This document shows, one piece after another, positions 1-6,038 of a DNA stretch of 6,181 nt. Numbering within the stretch: the stretch's first letter is position 1; every line of letters begins with the position of its first letter. A model generated the notes under the pieces. It saw only the letters and a list, made by a program, of their open reading frames with translations. It was not told where the DNA came from and ran no database searches. A program made the translations under genes and the position numbers. The stretch is taken from positions 1 through 6,181 of the forward strand of contig CAAGFN010000111.1 in assembly GCA_900769145.1 (NCBI GenBank), given 5' to 3'. The DNA is from Rikenellaceae bacterium. Lineage in GTDB: Bacteria; Bacteroidota; Bacteroidia; Bacteroidales; UBA932.

Positions 1-50
1 ATATTCAATAAACTTTTCGAAACGATAATATTAAAATTTTTTGCACTCAT
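1..50 (-). CDS. Possible N-terminus of a leftward gene, cut by the window edge
   Basis: An ATG at 48-50 on the minus strand opens a frame of 16 codons with no stop before the left edge; it begins MSAKNFNIIVSKSLLN. The sequence is too short to recognise a family. Support is indirect: it is co-directional with the upstream operon, a long inverted repeat (55-95) lies directly upstream, and there is a weak -7-like TACTTTG (minus strand, 73 to 67), one base short of the Bacteroidales TAnnTTTG spacing. AT-rich sequence opens frames easily by chance, so it may not be a gene. Confidence 0.27.
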   Translation of the reverse strand, partial: MSAKNFNIIVSKSLLN

Positions 51-54
51 TCTA

Positions 55-95
55 ATAATTTATAGGCAAAGTAGTAGATTTTGCTTATAAATTAT
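55..95. repeat. 16-bp inverted repeat with 9-bp spacer (possible operator or RNA hairpin)
   Basis: The left arm 55-70 and right arm 80-95 are complementary over 16 bp with a single G.T pair (65 with 85); the core arms are TATAGGCAAA and TTTGCTTATA, and the spacer is 71-79. It lies 5 bp from the putative leftward ATG at 48-50. It could be a dimeric regulator site overlapping a leftward promoter, or a hairpin in an RNA. It has no T-tract on either side typical of a terminator. Confidence 0.55.
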
Positions 96-274
96 AATAT
101 CAAGACTTAAAATCTCATCGGAGGCAACTAACGACCCCCGCTATAAACGTTTTATGAGGGTTCTATAATCAGGTACTCAAAAAATATTGATATTTTAATT
201 ACGTTTTATATAGTTGATTATCAGCTTTATAACAAATACTTAACAAAAATATCGTAAAAAATTTTCGCAAATAT
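96..274. other. AT-rich intergenic stretch, no gene recognised
   Basis: No convincing reading frame or RNA gene is visible. Small symmetries are present: a 7-bp palindrome AAAATAT/ATATTTT at 181-196, a short hairpin ATAAA-CGT-TTTAT at 143-155 flanked by C and G runs, and two copies of ACGTTTTAT (147-155 and 201-209). The A/T tracts at about 241-274 sit immediately upstream of the promoter at 275-305 and could act as an UP-like element. Confidence 0.5.
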
Positions 275-305
275 TTGGATATTATGTCCAGATGCACTAC
301 CTTTG
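275..305 (+). promoter_or_regulatory. Bacteroidales-type sigma-ABfr promoter
   Basis: The -33 element TTG is at 275-277 and the -7 element TACCTTTG is at 298-305, a perfect match to TAnnTTTG, with a 20-nt spacer. This is the consensus spacing known for Bacteroides primary sigma factor promoters. Transcription would begin near 310-312. It points rightward, opposite to the PUL, and drives the segment that ends at the terminator at 422-450. Confidence 0.75.
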
Positions 306-310
306 CATTC

Positions 311-450
311 GAGTTGATGATGAGGTTCTCTCACATACAGCTCGTTGGTTATTAGTTTTAGTGTTATTAATTATGTGGTTATGTGAGCATTCGCGCGTGA
401 GGCGCCATTGCTCATCGGTTTAAAAAGGTCTTTTACAAGACCTTTTTTTT
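311..450 (+). ncRNA. Candidate small structured RNA (about 140 nt)
   Basis: The segment lies between a consensus promoter (275-305) and a strong intrinsic terminator (422-450) and contains no plausible protein gene. Complementary segments suggest a compact fold: P1 GATGAG (319-324) with CTCATC (411-416); P2 CTCACATA (330-337) with TATGTGAG (380-387), enclosing a 42-nt loop; P3 GCGC (393-396) with GCGC (402-405), loop GTGAG. An alternative pairing, GAGCA (385-389) with TGCTC (409-413), competes with P1 and P2. Positions 344-387 contain no C on the plus strand, as expected for an unstructured target-pairing loop. No signature of SRP RNA, tmRNA, RNase P RNA or tRNA was seen. A leader RNA is less likely because no plus-strand gene follows. 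The start is inferred from promoter position. Confidence 0.6.
422..450 (+). terminator. Rho-independent terminator of the candidate small RNA
   Basis: A perfect 11-bp stem AAAAAGGTCTT (422-432) pairs with AAGACCTTTTT (437-447) around the loop TTAC; the T-run covers 443-450 (eight T). In the minus direction the same hairpin is followed by five T, so it could work weakly both ways and back up the PUL terminator at 636-665. Confidence 0.88.
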
Positions 451-454
451 CGTT

Positions 455-630
455 TATTGATTTCTCCATTCGCTTCGCTCAGTCGAAATGACAAAAGCAG
501 GCTCGTCAGAAATGGGGTATAATTGACAAAAGCGGGCTCGTTAGAAATGGAAAAAGCCCAGCCCAAGGCAGAGTAAACTCGAAATGAAAGAGCAATCTCA
601 GTCAATGACAGAGCAAGGCTTAGTCAACGA
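455..630. repeat. Degenerate intergenic repeat cluster
   Basis: The stretch begins with a CGCTTCGCTCAGTCGAAATG-type element (about 471-490) of the kind scattered between genes in many Bacteroidetes genomes (recognised from memory, not searched). Two 26-bp near-copies follow, GACAAAAGC(A/G)GGCTCGT and onward, at 490-515 and 525-550, with two mismatches and a 35-bp period. More decayed units follow, such as CTCGAAATGAAAGAGC at about 571-587 and several AATGACA/GAGCAAGG fragments up to 630. It lies between two terminators facing each other and holds no gene. Confidence 0.6.
490..550 (+). repeat. Two direct 26-bp repeats, 35-bp period
   Basis: Copies at 490-515 and 525-550 differ at two positions (A/G at the tenth base, C/T at the seventeenth), separated by the 9-bp GGTATAATT. 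The unit starts GACAAAAGC and ends AGAAATGG. Two copies only, with an unequal following segment, so this is a local duplication within the repeat cluster and not a CRISPR array. Confidence 0.75.
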
Positions 631-635
631 CACAG

Positions 636-665
636 AAAAGGAGGGATGGCAAAGGCCACCCCTCC
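636..665 (-). terminator. Rho-independent terminator of the PUL operon
   Basis: On the minus strand GGAGGGGTGGC (665 to 655) pairs with GCCATCCCTCC (650 to 640) over 11 bp including one G.U, loop CTTT, followed by TTTTC (639 to 635). It lies 34 bp after the stop codon of the last PUL gene, so it marks the operon end. Confidence 0.88.
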
Positions 666-699
666 AGATATTGGAAATGTCCCGTATATAGGCTACAAA

Positions 700-1968
700 C
701 TACCTGAACAGCGAAATTTCAGCAGTTGCGGTTCCGTAGTAATAATCGTAGTAATAACCGTAGTAGTAATCCTGGAGTTCGGTGTCGTAGTAGTCCTGAT
801 AGCAGGTGAGAGTTGCCGGAATAAGAATCATTGAAACGACTTTCCTGTCGCCTATTCTTGAAGTAAGATCAATCACGTGATTGCTATACTTCGGGTTATC
901 AATGAAGTAATCGGCAGTAGCCTTCTCATATCCCGGGATCACATCCAAGTTCACTCCACTGTTGTCAGAAAGAACGAGATAAGTGCCGTCATCACCGACA
1001 TTGTAGTCAATCACATAGTAGCCATCCGGGTCAAGAACATAATTGCCTTCGTCATCAATCTGGTAGCCGGCATCGAAATCCTTGTTATCCCAGTCATAAT
1101 CATCAGCGCCCTCATATTGGATAAGTACAGTCAGGCGGCGCGGCCTGAGAGAATAGTACTGTGAGTCAGGATTCGCTGACACAATGATACCCTTCAGGGC
1201 AGTCGGGGAGGCAAACTTCACGGCCGCCCACACGCCATAATCATCAGCGGCAGTACCGGAATACACAAAGTCAGATCCCTCGTAGTAACCGCAGGTACCG
1301 TACCAGTCTGTGGAAAGATCCCCGTCAAAGGCACTGGACAGTCCGAGATTCCAATCTGTGTAATCCACGCCCACATAGTCACCCTCTGAATCCTTATAGG
1401 GCTCGGCAGTGAATGCATCATTGCTGATTCTTGTCCAGGAAGCAGGGACCACATCAGCATTGACGCTGTTACGGACAAATTTCACATTCAAAATTGCAGC
1501 GGATGAGCTAACTACAGCCTTTCCGGCGGTCACCTCCACAGTGAGAGGAAGGAGATATGAGCCGAAGTCTGTCACAGCCTCAGGATTGAGTGCAATCTCA
1601 TAAGAACCGGAGCTCTCAGACGAGCCTTTGGCAATGGTTGCGGATGTTGCGGTCAGTTCGTAAGCCGAGGAAGGAAGAAGGGTCCAAGGAGAACTTACCT
1701 TGGTCTCATCAACCTTGAGGACTGCTGTTACATCTGCGCCGACCGCCTCGGCAGCACAGAGCTTGAGAGAAACGGACGGACTGCCTACCACGGTCTCCTT
1801 CCCGGTCAATACATCCAGGGAAACTACATAGTTCACCTCGTTTGAGGCAGAAGAGCCTGCAGAAAGATAAACAGTTGACTGCTCAACATCCGCAAGCGGG
1901 TCATTTTCGCAGGAATAGAATACTGCTGCAGCAAGAAGTGCAGAAGCCAAATAAAAAATTCTTTTCAT
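700..1968 (-). CDS. DUF1735 + discoidin (F5/8 type C) surface glycan-binding lipoprotein
   Basis: This 422-aa lipoprotein has a signal peptide ending at lipobox FYSC with Cys20 as the likely lipidated residue, so it is expected on the outer membrane, probably facing out. Residues about 30-165 fit DUF1735 (BT_3987-like N-terminal domain): alternating beta strands, a TLLPSSAYELT segment and YLLPLTVEV. Residues about 175-420 resemble a discoidin/F5-8C beta-sandwich, shown by SSAFDGDLSTDWYG (211-224) and WAAVKF. An acidic insert at about 288-345 contains three DxGxYxL-like units. A Tyr-rich segment (389-411, 12 Tyr of 23) lies near the C-terminus. No catalytic motif is visible; binding of the PUL's target glycan is inferred from position. 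It is the last gene, 39 bp after its neighbour and 34 bp before the terminator. The ATG at 1966-1968 gives a normal signal peptide. Confidence 0.85.
   Translation of the reverse strand: MKRIFYLASALLAAAVFYSCENDPLADVEQSTVYLSAGSSASNEVNYVVSLDVLTGKETVVGSPSVSLKLCAAEAVGADVTAVLKVDETKVSSPWTLLPSSAYELTATSATIAKGSSESSGSYEIALNPEAVTDFGSYLLPLTVEVTAGKAVVSSSAAILNVKFVRNSVNADVVPASWTRISNDAFTAEPYKDSEGDYVGVDYTDWNLGLSSAFDGDLSTDWYGTCGYYEGSDFVYSGTAADDYGVWAAVKFASPTALKGIIVSANPDSQYYSLRPRRLTVLIQYEGADDYDWDNKDFDAGYQIDDEGNYVLDPDGYYVIDYNVGDDGTYLVLSDNSGVNLDVIPGYEKATADYFIDNPKYSNHVIDLTSRIGDRKVVSMILIPATLTCYQDYYDTELQDYYYGYYYDYYYGTATAEISLFR
736..771 (-). repeat. Three tandem 12-bp units encoding (D/G)YYY
   Basis: On the coding strand the units are GATTACTACTAC, GGTTATTACTAC and GATTATTACTAC, giving DYYYGYYYDYYY at residues 400-411 of the discoidin protein. 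The copies differ by two to three bases. The array remains in frame and ends 34 bp before the stop codon at 700-702. It could change length by slippage or unequal recombination without breaking the frame. Confidence 0.85.
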
Positions 1969-2007
1969 AAATATGTTATTATGGGTTAAAAATTAGACCA
2001 ATGCAAG

Positions 2008-3219
2008 TTATTCAGCATCAATAAGTTTATCAGTGTCTGAGCGGACCGGGCCAATCCATTCCCACGCATCGGAATTATCCGCAAGCTTGGTCGATACATT
2101 GGTGGCAAGGTCAATGTCATTGCCGTGACCTGTAGCATCGCGGAGCACTGTCCCCTCCCCTTCATTGCATTTCCAATATGCCTCCAGCCCATCCGAATGA
2201 GGATTCACAGCATACATATTGTCCGCAATCTGGGACTTCGTGCGGGCACAAGACCAGAGACGCACCTCACTATAGCAATAGGAGTATGTGTGCCAGGTCC
2301 TGGAATCAGAGCCGAAATAAACCTTTTCGAGATGATTCAGATTGGTATATGACGGCTTGTTCTCCCTCATCACCTCAGCTCCGTTGACATAAGTGATGAC
2401 ATTGCCGTCACCCGTGCAGACCAGGGCAATATGATACCATTTCCTGGAAACAGGACCGGCCCAGGTATAGTTCTCATTGGAGAGGACCTTGAAATTGACC
2501 GAATTGTCCTTCTGGAAACGGCAGTAAATCTGCCCCTTCCCCTCCTGAACCACCTCCTCGTCCGGATAGACCATGAAGAATGCCTCATTCTCCTTGTTCA
2601 GGCCCCTCGGGGCCACCCTCATCTCGAGAGTGTAGGTATTGGTAGCCAGTTTATTCTTTAGCACGCACCAGGCAGAGGACATCTGGTTAATCTGGAAACC
2701 ACCTGTGATGATGACCTGTTCGAATGTGTAAATCATCGTTTTCTTCACGGAGAGGGCAGGGGTGCCGTCCGAAACAGAGGTAATGGAAATAGGGAGCGCA
2801 TATTTGATTCCCGACTCCTTCATCTCCTCTGTATATGGTGCCACGTGCACCGTAACCCTGTCAGCTGTACTGTGCCCGGCACCTACGGTCACATCACACG
2901 CAGTGAAGTCGTGAGAGGCCTCAGGAAGCATCTGGAGAGATGTACCGTTACGCCTGTTGTATTCATCCAGGGCATCCTGGCTGAGTTCCAGCCTCACGGT
3001 CACGTCGGAATCAAGAAGGGTCCCGCAGCGTACCGTGGCGGAAACGGAAGCCCCGTCAGTCTCATTGAGAATGACTTTCTCCATATTGGATGAAGAGGCC
3101 TCGCTGATATAGAAAGCATTGTCCAATACAGGATTGAGAGCATTGTCACAGGCCTGTGCAGCCAGCATTGCAACCGCAGCAAGGACAATATTGAATCTTA
3201 GTTTCATAACTTTCATCAT
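2008..3219 (-). CDS. DUF1735 + LamG-like (concanavalin A fold) surface lipoprotein
   Basis: This 403-aa lipoprotein has a signal peptide ending AAQAC with Cys24 lipidated, followed by the acidic residue Asp25. Residues about 35-168 match DUF1735 well (LDEYNRRNGTS at 84-94, YALPISITS at 140-148). Residues about 175-375 match a LamG_3/concanavalin A-like lectin domain: WYHIALV (261-267), VNGAEV (278-283), VRLWSCARTKSQI (319-331) and AYWKCNEGEGT (347-357) with the DATGHGND segment after it. The role is probably glycan or glycoprotein capture for the GH18 and SusCD; that is inferred from PUL context and from known surface glycan-binding proteins with DUF1735. No catalytic residues are recognised. 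The start is ambiguous: ATGs at 3219, 3216 and 3207 all give a usable signal peptide, and the one at 3207 has the GTTATG context also seen at the SusD gene. It lies 24 bp after the GH18 stop. Confidence 0.88.
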   Translation of the reverse strand: MMKVMKLRFNIVLAAVAMLAAQACDNALNPVLDNAFYISEASSSNMEKVILNETDGASVSATVRCGTLLDSDVTVRLELSQDALDEYNRRNGTSLQMLPEASHDFTACDVTVGAGHSTADRVTVHVAPYTEEMKESGIKYALPISITSVSDGTPALSVKKTMIYTFEQVIITGGFQINQMSSAWCVLKNKLATNTYTLEMRVAPRGLNKENEAFFMVYPDEEVVQEGKGQIYCRFQKDNSVNFKVLSNENYTWAGPVSRKWYHIALVCTGDGNVITYVNGAEVMRENKPSYTNLNHLEKVYFGSDSRTWHTYSYCYSEVRLWSCARTKSQIADNMYAVNPHSDGLEAYWKCNEGEGTVLRDATGHGNDIDLATNVSTKLADNSDAWEWIGPVRSDTDKLIDAE

Positions 3220-3243
3220 AATAATTGAAATCGACGGTCCGGA

Positions 3244-4464
3244 CTACTTTATAGGCGGATTCATTATCCTGATTGCCTTGCGCACCTCCGGATAGGTACC
3301 GCTCCTGCCCGAAATCTCATAGCCATATTCAATGTGATAGGCTCCCCAGCCACCCTTGCGGTAAGGAACGCCGTTAATCATGGGAGTCCAGCGGGCCATT
3401 CCCTCCACTGACCTCATTGAGGTATTGCCGTAACGGTCCCTCCAAGGGCCGCCGCAACTCTCTGCCAGGCCGTTTTCGAAATTCTCCAGAAGAATGTATC
3501 TCTTGGCAATCCATTCCGCAGAAAGGCCGGCCTTGGCAAAATTCGTCACTGAAGCATTGAAGCGGACATCCATCATAGCGTCGCTGCCGCTTCTTCCGCC
3601 ACCGCTATATGCCTGGGTAGCAATATAGTCGAAATACTGTCCGGCATTCGGGTCAATGCTCTCGGGAGCACCGTCAATCATCAGGACCATCTTCTTGCCC
3701 TTCTGCTCCCCTATCTTGTCGAGATTCTCCCTGAGCCTCTGGACAAAGCGCAGGGAACGCTCATTGTAGATGTAGGCGGTAGAGCCCGAAAGGCTGCCTG
3801 AAGTACCGACAAGGTTGCCGTGACCGCCGCCATAGCCATATTCATAATCGAAGTCGAAACCGTCCAGATTATATTTGGCAATGGTGTCGCAAATCGCATC
3901 CGCATACTTCTCCACAGCACGCAGGGCATCCTCCTGCTCGGCCGCCAGTGAGGAATACATATTGGATGGCTTGAGGCCCCAGAATGCCATACGGGCATCA
4001 TCGGAATTGGTATATGACACGCCGTCAATGACCACGGAACCAGTTTCGGACACAGTCCTGGAAACCCAGTCGGGAGTGCACTGGTCGCCTATATTCGCGA
4101 CAATGAAGACAGCCAGCGCCTTAAGGCCCTTAAGGTCCTGGGCTTTCTTGAGATCCCTTTTCTGGGAATCATTCAGATTGCACCAGCAGCCCCAGAGGGA
4201 TACCATATCGAGGCTGTCAGGCAGGCCCATCAGGCTGAGTTTCATATTGACCACGTCCTCACCATTCCAGCCGGAGTAGTAGCCGAAGCAAATCTGGTGG
4301 TCGGAATCCCTGTAGGCCCTGAGCTTGGCATAATACTCGGGGGTCTTCCCGTTGTGGGTCAGGTCGGCAGGCCTGTAAGGCTCCACCTCAGTCCATTTGC
4401 TGCAGGAGAATGCCAATATGGAGGCAAGTGCAGCGGAAATATAGAATAACTTTCTCATTTTCAT
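3244..4464 (-). CDS. GH18 endo-beta-N-acetylglucosaminidase-like lipoprotein
   Basis: This 406-aa lipoprotein has signal peptide lipobox AFSC and Cys21 lipidated. A TIM-barrel GH18 domain fills about residues 52-395. The signature LDGFDFDYE (200-208) fits the GH18 active-site pattern, with D204, D206 and the catalytic acid E208 all present. IATQAY (281-286) supplies the conserved Gln and Tyr of a later strand, and GGWGAYHIEYGY (371-382) is a likely last barrel strand. The LPDSLDMVSLW segment (81-91) and overall length resemble the Bacteroides ENGase group (EndoF-like, BT1044-like) more than chitinases; this is from memory. Expected action is cleavage between the two core GlcNAc residues of N-glycans at the cell surface. 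Unlike BT3987, it carries no fused DUF1735 domain; two separate DUF1735 proteins follow. Start 4464 lies 4 bp after the SusD stop; 4458 is an alternative, while 4551 overlaps SusD and lacks a signal peptide. Confidence 0.9.
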   Translation of the reverse strand: MKMRKLFYISAALASILAFSCSKWTEVEPYRPADLTHNGKTPEYYAKLRAYRDSDHQICFGYYSGWNGEDVVNMKLSLMGLPDSLDMVSLWGCWCNLNDSQKRDLKKAQDLKGLKALAVFIVANIGDQCTPDWVSRTVSETGSVVIDGVSYTNSDDARMAFWGLKPSNMYSSLAAEQEDALRAVEKYADAICDTIAKYNLDGFDFDYEYGYGGGHGNLVGTSGSLSGSTAYIYNERSLRFVQRLRENLDKIGEQKGKKMVLMIDGAPESIDPNAGQYFDYIATQAYSGGGRSGSDAMMDVRFNASVTNFAKAGLSAEWIAKRYILLENFENGLAESCGGPWRDRYGNTSMRSVEGMARWTPMINGVPYRKGGWGAYHIEYGYEISGRSGTYPEVRKAIRIMNPPIK

Positions 4465-4468
4465 AAAC

Positions 4469-6034
4469 TTACTTCTTTGCCCACCAGAGCTTTGTAGTGA
4501 AATCATCATTGCCGGAAAGCATTGTCTCAGCCTCAGCGACATTGGCGGCATTGTTGGCCTTTTCCTTCACGGAGAACGGAATGCGTTCCGCCACCACGAG
4601 GCCCTTGTACTGGGCAGCCACGCTCCTGTAAACAGGGAAGAACTTCGGATAGCCGGTCCTGCGGTAGTCGCACCAGGTCTCGTGTCCCAGAGGGAACTGT
4701 GCCAGATACTTCTGGACCATCACCCGCTCCAGATTGGCCTCCGCATCGGAGTCATCCCAGGCCACCTTGACCGTGCTTACAGGGTCAATATTCTCTCCTG
4801 AGAGGACAGAACTTTCGTATGCTGCCTGAGAATGGACATTGTCATCCAGATAATCCGAGACGCCTTGGACACCCCACTGCTCGAACGACAATGTCACTCC
4901 CCTCTTGTAAAGTTCCCCGGCAGAGGAGCCCATATTCCAGCCCTTGAGCGCAGCCTCGGACATCAGGAATGCGGTCTCGGCGGCAGTCAGCAGAGGATAG
5001 GCCTCATACTGCTCAACCCTCGGAGCCGAATGCTTCACGAAATCATTTCTCTTGCAGAGAGTTCCCGCCCTCACGCCTTCAACCCAGCCAGAGTTCCCGG
5101 AAAATGTGGAAGGCTCGAAATAGGCATCCAGCCTCGGGTCATCATAGCCTTTGAGATAGCATACCAGATCAGCGCAGGCGCGGGTGTCATTGTAGCCCTT
5201 CGCAACGCCCCAGAAAGCACTTTCCACCGTACCCATCCTGCCGTTTTCCATATTGTAGCAGGCATTGTCGGAATTGGAGAGGATAACGCCGCGTGACACG
5301 GCCTTCTCGGCATAGGCCCTGGCAATCCCGGGAGCCGGGTTGCTGATACGTATCGCCAGCCTGAGCATCAGGGAATTGGCGAACTTCAGCCACTTGTTCC
5401 AGTCGCCGCTGTAAACACGGTCGAAATTTGCCATTGTCCTGGTCCCGTCCCATCCGTCCACAAGGGCGGACATATCCTCAATCGCCTCGTCCAGTTCCTC
5501 AAGCATAGTGAGATATACCTTATCGTCGTCATCATAACCGACGTGGAAGCTGCTCATACTGACCTGCGAGTATGGAATAGGGCCGTACTGGTCGGCAAGG
5601 CGGTGCATCACGGCCACCCTCATTATCCTGGCCCAGTCATAGTTTATCCCCTCATATCCGGTGATTTTTCCAACCTCCGCAAATGAGGTGTAGAATGCGA
5701 GCGCGCCGGAGAATGGATTGTCAAGCCAATGGCTTCCGTCGTATTTGTACCAGGAGAACTCTCCCGACCAGTCATCAGAGTTGGAAATCATCATCCTGCC
5801 GTAGACATCGCCGATCAGGCTTTCGCAATGCTGGAAATCACCCCTTCCGGAAAGCGGTACAATCAGGGCCTCCATATTCGGGAAAAGTGCGCCGACAAGA
5901 TTGTTGTCGCCCATAAGTTCCTCCTCCGAAACTCCGTCCATCTTCCTGTTGATGTCCGAGAAGAGATCATCGCAGGAGTTCAATGCCAATGCGGCCACGA
6001 GGAGAGAGATTATATAAAGATATCTGTTTCCCAT
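4469..6034 (-). CDS. SusD/RagB family nutrient-binding outer membrane lipoprotein
   Basis: This 521-aa protein is the lid of a SusCD importer: a surface lipoprotein that binds glycan over the TonB-dependent barrel. The signal peptide ends LNSC with Cys21, followed by DD, as in surface-exported Bacteroidetes lipoproteins. The sequence fits the SusD-like subfamily annotated as nutrient-binding lipoprotein: WARIMRVAVMHRLADQYGPI (134-153), GDWNKWLKFANSLMLRLAIR (210-229), LTAAETAFLMSEAALKGWN (349-367) and, near the end, WCDYRRTGYPKFFPV (454-468) followed by the KLWW terminus (515-518). The helical TPR-like segments lie around 130-230 and 345-385. The ATG at 6034 is chosen because it gives the signal peptide directly; the earlier in-frame ATG at 6100 would overlap the SusC gene. 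It sits 4 bp after the SusC stop and 4 bp before the GH18 start, suggesting translational coupling. Confidence 0.95.
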   Translation of the reverse strand: MGNRYLYIISLLVAALALNSCDDLFSDINRKMDGVSEEELMGDNNLVGALFPNMEALIVPLSGRGDFQHCESLIGDVYGRMMISNSDDWSGEFSWYKYDGSHWLDNPFSGALAFYTSFAEVGKITGYEGINYDWARIMRVAVMHRLADQYGPIPYSQVSMSSFHVGYDDDDKVYLTMLEELDEAIEDMSALVDGWDGTRTMANFDRVYSGDWNKWLKFANSLMLRLAIRISNPAPGIARAYAEKAVSRGVILSNSDNACYNMENGRMGTVESAFWGVAKGYNDTRACADLVCYLKGYDDPRLDAYFEPSTFSGNSGWVEGVRAGTLCKRNDFVKHSAPRVEQYEAYPLLTAAETAFLMSEAALKGWNMGSSAGELYKRGVTLSFEQWGVQGVSDYLDDNVHSQAAYESSVLSGENIDPVSTVKVAWDDSDAEANLERVMVQKYLAQFPLGHETWCDYRRTGYPKFFPVYRSVAAQYKGLVVAERIPFSVKEKANNAANVAEAETMLSGNDDFTTKLWWAKK

Positions 6035-6038
6035 AACG

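Noticed and set aside
143..155. Short hairpin ATAAA-CGT-TTTAT as a terminator
   Set aside because: The stem is weak and no T-tract follows on either strand.
311..450. Riboswitch or attenuator leader
   Set aside because: No plus-strand coding region follows the terminator inside the window; the next gene is convergent and on the opposite strand. A stand-alone RNA fits better.
490..550. CRISPR-like repeat and spacer
   Set aside because: Only two imperfect copies with a 9-bp gap, no cas genes, and decaying neighbours of the same family.
420..605. Minus-strand 61-codon frame over the repeat cluster
   Set aside because: It runs through two direct repeats and both arms of a terminator hairpin, and its C-terminus is low-complexity K/R from the terminator; not a gene.
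646..834. Plus-strand 62-codon frame with a Val/Ile-rich run
   Set aside because: It starts inside the PUL terminator and its hydrophobic run is the antisense of the Tyr-rich 12-bp repeats.
3875..4279. Plus-strand 134-codon frame
   Set aside because: It is fully antisense to the GH18 catalytic region; no family resemblance and no promoter seen.
4465..4551. Upstream extension of the GH18 gene to ATG 4551
   Set aside because: It overlaps the SusD C-terminus in another frame and hides the signal peptide that begins at 4464.
4832..5296. Plus-strand 154-codon frame
   Set aside because: It is antisense to the well-supported SusD gene and shows no recognisable domain.
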